DNA of 64,000 bases from Deltaproteobacteria bacterium HGW-Deltaproteobacteria-2. GTDB lineage: Bacteria > Desulfobacterota > Syntrophia > Syntrophales > Smithellaceae. The position numbers and the translations under genes are program-made. The notes beneath the pieces were generated by a model. That model did no database searches. It had not been told where the DNA came from and saw only the letters and a program-made list of their open reading frames with translations. The stretch spans positions 1-64,000 of the forward strand of contig PHBC01000006.1 in NCBI GenBank assembly GCA_002840505.1. The letters are read 5' to 3'. Positions 44,212 through 53,151 of the stretch are shown one piece after another (positions within the stretch are counted from its first letter, which is position 1; each line of letters starts with the position of its first letter).

Positions 44212-47154
44212 TTATTTCAGCTTGAAATTTACACGGCTGTCTTTAACTTTTTCTTTTTTCTCCGGAGAAAGTGTTTTTGATTCCACAATAAATATGCGGC
44301 TGGCGTCGACATTGCCAGACTGAAGAAGCAGTTCTCTGACGTTTTGCGCGCGCCGTTCAGCAAGCTGTCGCAAATCGCTATCCGTCACTTCAATACTGTT
44401 CAACAGCAATTTTTCCATATCCTCTGCCGGAATCTTTTTGGCGATGCCAACAAAGTTACGCGGCTTGGTAAATTTCCCGGCATCATAAGTTTTCTTCAGA
44501 TACTTCTCATATTCCTGAGGTGTAAGCTGAATTTGTTCAAGAGCAATCTGTTCGCCGCCTTTCGACAATATTTCTTTGAGTTTATGCGCTTTGATCCTGC
44601 GGTTTAATTCATCTTTTTTAAAACCGGCCTTATCATTTACGGGATCAACATATCCTTCAATATCCAGCTTCAGAGCCGGTCTTTCATAAAGAGCTTTCCC
44701 GATGGTTGTTATTTTTTTACGGCTTTCATCTGTAACTAAAGCATTCCCGTAATCAAACTCAATAAAGCTCAACTCTTCGCCGCCGCCGGTAAGAGAGGCT
44801 ATCAGTGCAAAAGGCGATGTAACGGCTTTAGTGATGAGGTTTACAAGTATCTGCCAGATGATCGGCCAGATTCTAAATTTGGGATCATCGAGGCTGCCGG
44901 ATACGGGAACATCCAGATTGATTTGCCCTTTGCGGTCAGTTAAAAGAGATACCGCCAGCGTTACCGGTCCTTTAATCGCGTCAGGACTTTCCACTTTATC
45001 TCCAAAGGTGAGCTGGTCGATCGTCACTTTATTCTGTGATTCGAGTTTCCTTTTATCCACCAGATAGGTCACATCGAAACTAAGCTTTCCCTTGGTTATG
45101 GGATAGCCAAGATACTTGTTCGTATAAGGTGTAACCGGACTCATTTCAATATCTTTGAAACTGATTTTAATATCAACGAAAAGATCTTTGGCCAGCGGAT
45201 TAATCTTGCCTGCAATGTCGATAGGCGAGCCGTAACCCAGGTTGCCCTTGAGCGTGACATTAGCACGCGTCATAGCCTGAGAAGAAAGCCCGGTTATGCT
45301 GCCAGTCATGTTGAGCATATTTGCCGCATAGTTAGGCTTTATGTTATTGTCACGGAAATCAATGTTGCCGCCGCGAAATATTATTTTGCCTATTTTGATA
45401 TCAGCTGGTTTTTCAGAAGGTTTTATTTCTTTTTTCTTTTCTTCAGGCTTAGCGGGAGGTTGCTTTTTCTCCGGTTCTTTTTTGCCGTCATCGCTTAATA
45501 TATTCTGAATATTAGTTGTCTTGTCTGGGTTGATGATAATGCGAGAATAGAAATCAGCAAGCGAGATAGTCTTAATACGCAGGAAAAAAGGATTGAATCC
45601 TGTCTGAAGCTGATCAAAAGAAAGCGCTTTCCATTTTAGAAAATCATTGGATTGGGCCTTGTCAATAGTAGCAAGATTGTTTACGTAAGCTTTGCCGGAA
45701 TACTTAATGATAAGTTCATTCTTTTTGTCTTTAGCCAAAGTAAGATTTCCGGCAGTGGAAACCGTACCGCGTGTCACATCAATTTTAACTTTATCGGTAA
45801 AGTAGGACTGAAATGCCCGGATGCTGATATTTTTTACATCCAATGCCAAATTGGCATTAAGCGGTTCCAAACCTAACGGTCCATGCGCTGATAATTCACT
45901 TTTCTTATCCAGAGTGAACGCCAGATCAATATTGCCCTGTGCGCCTTTTTCCAAGGAAAGATTGGTCGCTTTCAATTGCAGCGGTGTGAGATGAATATTT
46001 ACCGGCTTATGTGTTTTGGCGTCAATAAAAGTAAAATCTGCTTTATCGATGAAAAAATTATCCAGCCGGAATTTTAATCCGGTTTCCTTTGCAGGGGTTG
46101 CGGCGGCGGTTCCTTTGGGGGTAGTCTTTTCTTTTTTTGTTTGCTTTTGCACCAGCTTGAGCAAGTTGATATCACCCTGCTTATTGCGGTGGATAACCAA
46201 TTCCGGCGATTGAATGGTAATATCAGCAAGATGAATATCCGGTACGAGTGGCTCGACGGATGTCATGTTTATGCTCATGTATGGCATATGCAGAATTTTA
46301 TTCTTCTGCAAGTCGTCCAGAGTTATTTTTTTGAAAATCGCATTGCCTGATAACACAAGAGAAGGCGATTTGTCTTTATGCATGACAAAATTTAATTTCA
46401 TTTTCGTGTCGAGCCGTGCGGAGTTAAGTTTAAAGTTCATTTTTACAGGAGAGTAATTCAGATAAAAGGGGATGTCTAAATCCTGAACATTTAGATCAAA
46501 ACTCGTGGCGCGTGATGTGAGAAAGGGCTGAGTTTTGCCCGCAAGCTCAAATTTATCATCGTTGATGATGGCGGAAAAATTCGGTACGACGTATTCTTGA
46601 AGATAGTATTCAATATTGGAAACAAAGGGGATGGAAAGATTCATCTCCCGCACGGTATGATTGGTTTGCCTGGGCCCATCATGAAAATCAATTTTTCCTT
46701 TGATAATCTGAATATTGTTTAAAGAAAAAAGAAAAGGCTTCTCTTCTTTGACAGGTTTGGGTTTTTTCTCATACATAGTGATAATGTCGGTAAAGTTATA
46801 TGAGCCATCCTGTTTACGGAATATGCCGACGTAGGGATTCTTCAAGCTGATTTTTTTCAGAATCAATGCTCTGCGGAAAATTGAAGAAGCCGCATCAGCA
46901 TTCACATAGAGTTCGTCAAACGCAACGAACGGCAATTTGTTGCCGGGATCTTCCAGCGAAAACCCTTTGATGGTTACAGAAAGTGCAAAAGGATTTATGT
47001 CGATTTTGGCGATTGATGTTTTCCTGTGCAGAGCCTCTGAAATTTTTTCAGTGATCAGCGGCTTGAGAACAGCGGGTACAATAAAAAAACCGGCAATGCC
47101 GAAAATAACCAAAAAAACAACCAAGCCGATAAGTATCTTTTTGAAAGCACGCAT
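44212..47154 (-). CDS. Large AsmA-like DUF748 envelope protein
   Basis: A 980-residue protein with one N-terminal membrane helix (ILIGLVVFLVIFGIAGFFIV) and a long beta-rich periplasmic body of AsmA/DUF748 type. IVPAVLKPLITEKISEALHR followed by VTIKGFSLEDPGNKLPFVAF is typical of the start. A Lys/Pro/Glu-rich linker lies near residues 560-600 (EKKQPPAKPEEKKKEIKPSE). AsmA-like proteins are implicated in lipid transport between membranes. The ATG at 47154 has AGGTGAGG upstream and lies 19 bases after the carboxyltransferase gene; an upstream in-frame start would overlap that gene. Confidence 0.82.
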   Translation of the reverse strand: MRAFKKILIGLVVFLVIFGIAGFFIVPAVLKPLITEKISEALHRKTSIAKIDINPFALSVTIKGFSLEDPGNKLPFVAFDELYVNADAASSIFRRALILKKISLKNPYVGIFRKQDGSYNFTDIITMYEKKPKPVKEEKPFLFSLNNIQIIKGKIDFHDGPRQTNHTVREMNLSIPFVSNIEYYLQEYVVPNFSAIINDDKFELAGKTQPFLTSRATSFDLNVQDLDIPFYLNYSPVKMNFKLNSARLDTKMKLNFVMHKDKSPSLVLSGNAIFKKITLDDLQKNKILHMPYMSINMTSVEPLVPDIHLADITIQSPELVIHRNKQGDINLLKLVQKQTKKEKTTPKGTAAATPAKETGLKFRLDNFFIDKADFTFIDAKTHKPVNIHLTPLQLKATNLSLEKGAQGNIDLAFTLDKKSELSAHGPLGLEPLNANLALDVKNISIRAFQSYFTDKVKIDVTRGTVSTAGNLTLAKDKKNELIIKYSGKAYVNNLATIDKAQSNDFLKWKALSFDQLQTGFNPFFLRIKTISLADFYSRIIINPDKTTNIQNILSDDGKKEPEKKQPPAKPEEKKKEIKPSEKPADIKIGKIIFRGGNIDFRDNNIKPNYAANMLNMTGSITGLSSQAMTRANVTLKGNLGYGSPIDIAGKINPLAKDLFVDIKISFKDIEMSPVTPYTNKYLGYPITKGKLSFDVTYLVDKRKLESQNKVTIDQLTFGDKVESPDAIKGPVTLAVSLLTDRKGQINLDVPVSGSLDDPKFRIWPIIWQILVNLITKAVTSPFALIASLTGGGEELSFIEFDYGNALVTDESRKKITTIGKALYERPALKLDIEGYVDPVNDKAGFKKDELNRRIKAHKLKEILSKGGEQIALEQIQLTPQEYEKYLKKTYDAGKFTKPRNFVGIAKKIPAEDMEKLLLNSIEVTDSDLRQLAERRAQNVRELLLQSGNVDASRIFIVESKTLSPEKKEKVKDSRVNFKLK

Positions 47155-47173
47155 AACCTCACCTTTCTTATTC

Positions 47174-48760
47174 TTACCAGGGATCAATAAAAGAATGGCC
47201 TGCTTCCGGTAATCGTTGAGCGGGCACGGATTTAATGCCCTGCATAATCCACTTGCGGGTATCGGCCGGATCTATAACAGAATCTATTTCCAGATAAGAA
47301 GCCATATTGATGGCCTTGCCGCGCTTGTATAGTTCATCAACCAGTTGTTTATATAACTTTTCGCGTTGAGCCGGGTCTTCGATCGCGGCCAACTCCTTTT
47401 TAAAACCGGCCTTGATGGCCCCTTCGATGCCCATGGCGCCAAACTCTCCGGTCGGCCAGGCGGCCGTGAAGAAGGATTCATGGAAACCTCCCTTGGTCAT
47501 GGCCATTGCGCCTAGTCCGTAGCCGCGGCGCAGAACAACCGTGAAATAAGGCACTGTCAAATGCGAGCCGATGACAAACATCCGGCAAACGTGGCGCACC
47601 TGCGCGCGTTTTTCTATTTCCGGACCAACCATAAAACCGGGCGTGTCGCACAAAGACAAAATCGGCAAACCATGCGTTTCACAAATCTGCATAAGTTTAG
47701 CCGCCTTATCCGCGCCTTCCGCTTCAATGGCTCCGGCCATATGCATACAGTTATTGGCAATTAGACCGAAAGGCCTGCCTTCGATGCGGATAAATCCAGT
47801 AATAATGCCGGGCCCGAATTTGGGGCGTAGCTCTAAAAACGAATCCGTATCGGCAAGCGCTTTAATGACCGTCTGCACTTTATAAGCGCGTTTGTTATTT
47901 TCAGGAATCAGATCGCGAAGACGAAGCTGATCAGCAGCTTCCCATTGGGGAGTTGTTCCCTGAAAATAGGAAAGATATTTTTTGGCGACAGCGACCGCCT
48001 CTTCATCATCGGCTACTTCAATATCCACCACGCCGTTTTGACTTTGCACATCTATCGGACCGATTTCTTCCGGCTTAAAAATACCTAAACCTCCACCTTC
48101 AATCATTACCGGTCCGCCCATGCCAATATTGGAATTTTTTGTCGCGATAATAACATCGCAACATCCCAGCAGAGCCGCGTTTCCCGCGAAACATGGTCCG
48201 GATACAACGCCGACCAACGGAACTCTTCCGCTTAATTTAGCGAAAGCGCCAAAGGTGGATAAATCAAGGCCAGCTGTCATAATGCCGATAGCATCAACAT
48301 CTCCCGGCCTTCCACCGCCGCCTTCCGCGAATAAAACCAGAGGCAGGCGCTGCTCAAAAGCCAGTTTCAGCATCCGGTCCATTTTTTTGTGATTAAAATA
48401 ACCCTGCGTGCCGGCCAGAACTGTGTAGTCATAGGCCATGACCATACAGCGGGATTTGTCATCTTTGAAAGAAGAACCGTTTACCGAGCCGACACCGGCA
48501 ATCATGCCGTCGGCGGGAGTTTTGCTGATTAAATCTTCTTCAGAGCGCCGCCCTCGTTGAGCAGCGATGGCCAGAGCACCGTATTCAATAAAACTTCCAG
48601 CATCGCATAAATCTTCAACATTGGCGCGGGCTGTTCTCTGATTCTTTTTTTGACGTTTTGCCACTGCGTCAGGACGATTTTCATCAAGGCCGAAAGAATG
48701 CCTTATGATCATTTCTGCCATTTCAGGACGTATCATTTTCGTGTCTGTGTCTTTTTTCAT
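47174..48760 (-). CDS. Acyl-CoA carboxylase carboxyltransferase subunit
   Basis: A 528-residue crotonase-fold protein of the PccB/AccD type. LFAEGGGGRPGDVDAIG, GPCFAGNAALLGCCDVIIAT and NIGMGGPVMIEGGGLG mark the N-domain; LSLCDTPGFMVGPEIEK and LRRGYGLGAMAMTKGG mark the C-domain. It transfers carboxyl groups between carboxybiotin and an acyl-CoA. No biotin carboxylase or biotin carrier is in the window. The GGGGRPGDVD form differs from textbook propionyl-CoA carboxylase and suggests another acyl-CoA. A role in decarboxylation or carboxylation of intermediates from the catabolic island is speculative. Confidence 0.85.
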   Translation of the reverse strand: MKKDTDTKMIRPEMAEMIIRHSFGLDENRPDAVAKRQKKNQRTARANVEDLCDAGSFIEYGALAIAAQRGRRSEEDLISKTPADGMIAGVGSVNGSSFKDDKSRCMVMAYDYTVLAGTQGYFNHKKMDRMLKLAFEQRLPLVLFAEGGGGRPGDVDAIGIMTAGLDLSTFGAFAKLSGRVPLVGVVSGPCFAGNAALLGCCDVIIATKNSNIGMGGPVMIEGGGLGIFKPEEIGPIDVQSQNGVVDIEVADDEEAVAVAKKYLSYFQGTTPQWEAADQLRLRDLIPENNKRAYKVQTVIKALADTDSFLELRPKFGPGIITGFIRIEGRPFGLIANNCMHMAGAIEAEGADKAAKLMQICETHGLPILSLCDTPGFMVGPEIEKRAQVRHVCRMFVIGSHLTVPYFTVVLRRGYGLGAMAMTKGGFHESFFTAAWPTGEFGAMGIEGAIKAGFKKELAAIEDPAQREKLYKQLVDELYKRGKAINMASYLEIDSVIDPADTRKWIMQGIKSVPAQRLPEAGHSFIDPW

Positions 48761-49206
48761 TTTACTGCGGACTCCATTGATTAACTGAAAGTATTTATAT
48801 ATAAATTAATATAACAATTATATGCATATTTCAAAGGGTAAATTCAGATCCTTGTTTTGTCATTCCGGCCCCCATGCGCGGGATAAACTCCGGCCGGAAT
48901 ACAGTTATTTTTCCCCTCCCTAGGTGGCATGACTAGCGTATAAGACTTTGTAGAAATGGGAGAAAATATCATTGCCTCTCCTCCGCTGGCGGAGGTGTCA
49001 CGTAGTGACGGAGGTGGAAAAATAACTTTCGGCTTATAATTTGGATAAACATTATGGATGCCTTGAAATTTCCACCCCCTGCCCCCGCCAGCGGGGGACA
49101 TTATGGCATAGGCAATTCACTGTACGTCGCGATATTATCTTTAAATTAAAAATGGTATAAGAGATGACACATGACTTTGCTATGCACAAATCTAAACAGA
49201 GGTTTT
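48761..49206. repeat. Intergenic region with GC-rich dispersed repeats
   Basis: No convincing gene. It contains CCGGCCGGAATACAGT after ATAAACTCCGGCCGG, CCTCCGCTGGCGGAGG, TCACGTAGTGACGGAGGTGG and CCCCCGCCAGCGGGGG. CTCCGC/GCGGAG arms point to repeat-derived hairpins. Confidence 0.65.
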
Positions 49207-49674
49207 ATGCAGATATTTGTTGATGCGGATGCGTTCCCGAATGTTATCAGAGACATCTTAATCAAAGCATCCTTGCGTTTAAACATTCCCCTGATCTTTG
49301 TGGCTAATAAACCGTTGCGCCTGGAGAAATTGCCAAATGTATCCCTGATTATGGTTCCTGAGGGGGCTGATGTGGCTGATGATCGCATTGCCCAATTAGT
49401 ACAACCGGGCGACCTCGTGATAACAGCCGATATCCCGCTTGCCGACCGGGTAGTCGCCAAAAAAGCTTTTGCTATTAATCCTCGCGGCAAGCTCTACACG
49501 GAACACAACATCAAAGATCGGTTGGCCATGCGTGATTTACTCAATGAACTAAGAGATAATGGCCTGATGACAGGCGGTCCTGCTGAGTTTAGCAAAAAAG
49601 ACCGACAGGCATTTGCCAACCAGTTGGACAGCTTTTTAATCCGGCAGTTAAAATTAGAAAACGGGGCAAAATGA
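49207..49674 (+). CDS. YaiI/YqxD-family protein (DUF188)
   Basis: A 155-residue protein with the DUF188 signature: MQIFVDADAFPNVIRDIL, VPEGADVADDRIAQLV, DLVITADIPLADRVV and a C-terminal FANQLDSFL. It has a NYN/PIN-like nuclease fold by family assignment; biological role unknown. AGAGG precedes the ATG at 49207, preferred over an upstream start 36 bases earlier. Confidence 0.9.
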   Translation: MQIFVDADAFPNVIRDILIKASLRLNIPLIFVANKPLRLEKLPNVSLIMVPEGADVADDRIAQLVQPGDLVITADIPLADRVVAKKAFAINPRGKLYTEHNIKDRLAMRDLLNELRDNGLMTGGPAEFSKKDRQAFANQLDSFLIRQLKLENGAK

Positions 49675-49885
49675 AAAATACCATGCAGTTTAGAATGCTA
49701 TAATCAAGTTTCGCTTCTGTCATTGTTTGACTTTCCTGGCAATTCAGCATCACAATCTTTTCATTTCGGCTAAGTGACTGCCGGAATGACATCGATAGAG
49801 AATGATAAACTTAGCCGTGCGTTGTGCGGGCGAGTGGATTGAAAATTTCAAAAAAATATAGTAAAAAATACAAAGAGGAAAAGTC

Positions 49886-50218
49886 ATGAATAAACAGCTT
49901 TCCTGTTTGTGTTGCGGTAAATGTTGCTTTGTGGATTTGACCGCCTATGCGGAGAAAGAAGATTTTGACCGCTGGCGCGCCGAAAACAGGCAGGACATTC
50001 TGGAAATGATCGAACACCGTCATCTTATGTGGGCGGGTGATAGAATGGTTTCTTCGGAAACCGGTGATTATCCTCGGGAATGTCCCTTTCTTTATAGTTC
50101 AGGTGATGTGTTTCTCTGTTCAATATACGAGACAAGGCCAATGGTCTGCCGTGAATATCATCCTGGATCTTCGGAGTTGTGTCCGCAATGGAAGAGCAAT
50201 GTAAAAGGTGAAGAGTGA
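49886..50218 (+). CDS. YkgJ-type cysteine cluster protein
   Basis: A 110-residue protein. CLCCGKCCFVDL at the start and CPFL, CSIYETRPMVCREY at the end form the eight-cysteine pattern of the zinc/iron-binding YkgJ family. Reaction unknown. GAGG precedes the ATG. It is encoded alone, followed by a tandem repeat. Confidence 0.85.
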   Translation: MNKQLSCLCCGKCCFVDLTAYAEKEDFDRWRAENRQDILEMIEHRHLMWAGDRMVSSETGDYPRECPFLYSSGDVFLCSIYETRPMVCREYHPGSSELCPQWKSNVKGEE

Positions 50219-50285
50219 AGGGTGAAAAAGATCGTTCAATGTTCTACGTTCTAAGTTCTAAGTTCTAAGTTAAATAGTGAATGGT
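50210..50285. repeat. Tandem GTGAAGG and TTCTAAG repeats
   Basis: GTGAAGAGTGAAGGGTGAAA is followed by three tandem TTCTAAG units (around 50246-50270) and GTGAATGGT. The GTGAA portion resembles the repeat at 29696. Confidence 0.65.
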
Positions 50286-50313
50286 AAAAAATAATTGATT
50301 TAGGGTATTAGTC

Positions 50314-51018
50314 TTACCAACCAATGCTGATGCCGCCACCAACGAACCATCCGCAGTAATCCACCTCCGCTTTGGGATGTCGCGGCGAAAAAAAGTTTAC
50401 GCCGAAATCATCCATTTTGAGATACCGATATCCGCCTCCTGCTGTGATGTTGAAATTTTTTGTAACTGCAAAACTTACCTTTCCCTCAAATCGGAAACCA
50501 GGCGCCGAATCGTCACCTTTCTGCTCCCATGAATTTTCTGATTCCTTAAAGTCTGCGAAGTAATAGCCAAGAGCAAATTCTCCGTTGAAGGAAAGACGTG
50601 AGGCCGCGACCGGATAGCGGACAGAGAATATTGCCAGTGCTCCGTTAGCAGATGTCTCCATTTTATAAGCTCCCATACTGTGTGAACCCGAAGCTTCCGC
50701 CCAGAAACGTTCGTAACCAAGACCGACGCCGATAATCGGGGTTATCCGGTAAATCGCCCGCACGGAAAAACCATCGGCTGTATTCATTTTGGAAATGTTG
50801 CCACCCCATGTGGTGTTTATCCAGGAGATATAGTTGTTTGCCGCTGTCATGGAAATCCAGCTTCTCTCAAACTCTCCCATGATTTCCCAGCGCTGGCCGG
50901 CTTTTTCCTGCTCGATGGTAAAAGACGACATGGTGTCTGCTCTGATTGCGTCCGGTGCGAAGATGACCGGAATAGTTATCAGAAAAAACAGGAATATTTG
51001 CGGTAGATATTTTTTCAT
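50314..51018 (-). CDS. Predicted outer-membrane beta-barrel protein
   Basis: A 234-residue exported protein. The signal peptide ends near DAIRADT. The rest alternates polar and aromatic strands (WEIMGEFERSWISM, PIIGVGLGYERFW, FNITAGGGYRYLKMDDFGV) and ends in a barrel-type strand finishing with aromatic Trp (GWFVGGGISIGW). I recognise no specific family. Its ATG overlaps the stop of the upstream gene by 4 bases (ATGA), so both are made together. Confidence 0.65.
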   Translation of the reverse strand: MKKYLPQIFLFFLITIPVIFAPDAIRADTMSSFTIEQEKAGQRWEIMGEFERSWISMTAANNYISWINTTWGGNISKMNTADGFSVRAIYRITPIIGVGLGYERFWAEASGSHSMGAYKMETSANGALAIFSVRYPVAASRLSFNGEFALGYYFADFKESENSWEQKGDDSAPGFRFEGKVSFAVTKNFNITAGGGYRYLKMDDFGVNFFSPRHPKAEVDYCGWFVGGGISIGW

Positions 51019-52952
51019 TTATCAACTTCTTTCGGCGTTACAGTCATTATGACATCCTGTTTGCCGAGGCCTTTGGATGTATCGAAAGTGAAGTCCGCGG
51101 GAAGCGCGTTGATCTGGCCGGCGCTGGTTTCAAATGTCACCATTCCGGGGGCCTGTTTGATGATTTTTCCGCCCTGCACGCTTACATCAAGTATTGGGTC
51201 GAAGGTGATGGTGACTTCAAGCGGAGTTGTTGCATCCACTCCAGTGACGGTTCCATTTCCTGTAACAGGCACACCACGCATCACCTGCGGAGGGCTAAAA
51301 GTCAGTCCGTATGAGTAAACGGAGATTTTCTTTTCATCAACGACGGTCCCTTTGGGGTCGGTAAGCGTTAAACGTGTTGTACCCGCCGGAAGCCGGTCTC
51401 CGGCGGCAATATCATAAACAGCCGAAGCGGTGTTTGTTTTATTGTCTATCAGATACATATCCGGTGAACCGTAGTTGACGGATTTGCCGCTCGCTGTCGG
51501 TGTTGCTGTAAGGTGGTAATTGCTAAGATTGCCGATGTCGACGTTCGGTACGGTGGCCGTTACCGGTGGAGAGACTGTTCCGTCGTAAAAGCCGCTTGCA
51601 GCAATTCCGGATGGGGAAATTGCTGTTTCACTCTTTCCACCTGAAAGAATCGCCGTAATTACTCCTCCGGCAACGATTCCACCGGTAATTATTTTGGGAA
51701 CTTTGCCGATAAAATAATCTCCCTTCTTTTCCATCTCCTGAGTTTTTTTGCCTTCTTCATTGATAAAGAAAGAGGAGCTTGCTCCGCGGGCTTTTACAGC
51801 AACAGTTGTATCCGGTGATATGACAAAGCTGCCCAACGCGCCACTGGCGGGGAGTTTAATACCCTCGCGATATTCAGATCCGGTCGTTTTTGCTTCGTCC
51901 GCTTTCTTTGGAGGTGTTCCCTCTGTGGGTTTGGGCGTAGGTGCAGGCGTGGGTGTAGGAGTAGCTGCAGGTTTAGCCGTAGGTTTAGGTGCAGGCGTTA
52001 CAATGGGTGTGGGTGTAATAGGTGTAACGGTAGGTGTCGTAGAAACGGGCTTAACAGTTTCACCCTGATGACAGCAGGGGCAGCGTTTTATAAGACGCCA
52101 GCCGCTTGATTTTCCATTGTACTTATACCGGTAACCGACGGGAATTCTCTCGTCGTAAGTGTAAGTGAAAACTTCGTTGTCCTGCTCCGGAGTGACCAAA
52201 TCTTTTTCCGGCTTGCCGGTTATTGGATTTTTGAAAGGATAATATTTTACAAGCTTAATAGTTATTTTTACGTGCACCGTAACTTTGTATTTTTTCTGTT
52301 CATAGGAAAGTTGGTTCTCACTTTTTTCACAGATCCCCGCGTGTCCCTCCGCGTTGATTTTGATTTTCCCCTTTTCTTCGCCAGCCTTGACAAAGTCCGA
52401 ATGATCTATTTCTCCATCCTTGATGGCGTTGCTTATGGCCGTGTCGAGCTTGGCAAGAATATTACCGCTTTCACCGGCTTTGAACAGATAAACACTTTTG
52501 CCCTTGGAAGAAGTTATTTTCTTACCCTGCAAATCCTTTAATACCTGCTTTTTGGCCATATCGACAATCTGGCTGATGGTACGGTCGCATTTTTTTACGG
52601 GAACTTCTTTTTCCAGAGAATGATCCTTATCGCATTTGTCTTTGCCGGGACCGCCGCAGACGGGGCAAGTCAGACAATGCCTTTCGCAGAATACCTTGCC
52701 GAGATCATGTTGAGCGGTGCTTATCTCCTTTTCCTGCTCGTCACAGACGAAAAACTCCGTCTCGACATCGACATGGCACATTTCCGTGCTTTCTGCTCCG
52801 CTTTTTATATCCTTCATCGTGACGGGATATGAACCTATTTCGATAGTTTCCGTTGTTGTTCCTGCGTAAAGAGATATGTTTGTAATGAAAAAGAATAAAG
52901 AGAAAAGAACAAGTCTGACGAGGACTACGGTCAATGTGTTTACAAGCCGCAT
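51015..52952 (-). CDS. Unrecognised large exported protein with Cys-rich head and Pro/Thr linker
   Basis: A 645-residue protein with an N-terminal signal or membrane segment (about 8-29). Residues about 55-130 hold many cysteines (VFCERHCLTCPVCGGPGKDK, KKCD), and another pair is in RLIKRCPCCHQGE near residue 295. A low-complexity Thr/Pro/Val/Lys linker (about 302-350, with units such as PTPTPAPTPKP) follows. A hydrophobic glycine-rich helix lies at about 425-445 (IITGGIVAGGVITAIL). The C-terminus resembles an Ig-like or IPT domain. It is coupled to the following beta-barrel gene. I infer a surface or envelope structure; function unknown. Confidence 0.6.
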   Translation of the reverse strand: MRLVNTLTVVLVRLVLFSLFFFITNISLYAGTTTETIEIGSYPVTMKDIKSGAESTEMCHVDVETEFFVCDEQEKEISTAQHDLGKVFCERHCLTCPVCGGPGKDKCDKDHSLEKEVPVKKCDRTISQIVDMAKKQVLKDLQGKKITSSKGKSVYLFKAGESGNILAKLDTAISNAIKDGEIDHSDFVKAGEEKGKIKINAEGHAGICEKSENQLSYEQKKYKVTVHVKITIKLVKYYPFKNPITGKPEKDLVTPEQDNEVFTYTYDERIPVGYRYKYNGKSSGWRLIKRCPCCHQGETVKPVSTTPTVTPITPTPIVTPAPKPTAKPAATPTPTPAPTPKPTEGTPPKKADEAKTTGSEYREGIKLPASGALGSFVISPDTTVAVKARGASSSFFINEEGKKTQEMEKKGDYFIGKVPKIITGGIVAGGVITAILSGGKSETAISPSGIAASGFYDGTVSPPVTATVPNVDIGNLSNYHLTATPTASGKSVNYGSPDMYLIDNKTNTASAVYDIAAGDRLPAGTTRLTLTDPKGTVVDEKKISVYSYGLTFSPPQVMRGVPVTGNGTVTGVDATTPLEVTITFDPILDVSVQGGKIIKQAPGMVTFETSAGQINALPADFTFDTSKGLGKQDVIMTVTPKEVDK

Positions 52953-53151
52953 AAAAGCCTCCTTGTTTGATAAAAAACAAAACTTGTTGTTTGTTGGAAA
53001 AGAACATTCTTTTTTTATTGGATGGAATTATATGAAGAAGGTTTTCGTGTGTCAATGGAATATTTGCAGAAAAGATATAAAAGCGACTATGCTCAAGAAA
53101 AAAAGCAAATTACGTCTGGATAAATGACCTGGGCCACCATATTCATTTGAT

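Noticed and set aside
51890-52070. Repetitive stretch considered as a CRISPR or tandem DNA repeat
   Set aside because: It is in frame and encodes the Thr/Pro-rich linker of the 51015-52952 protein; unit lengths are irregular and there are no spacers.
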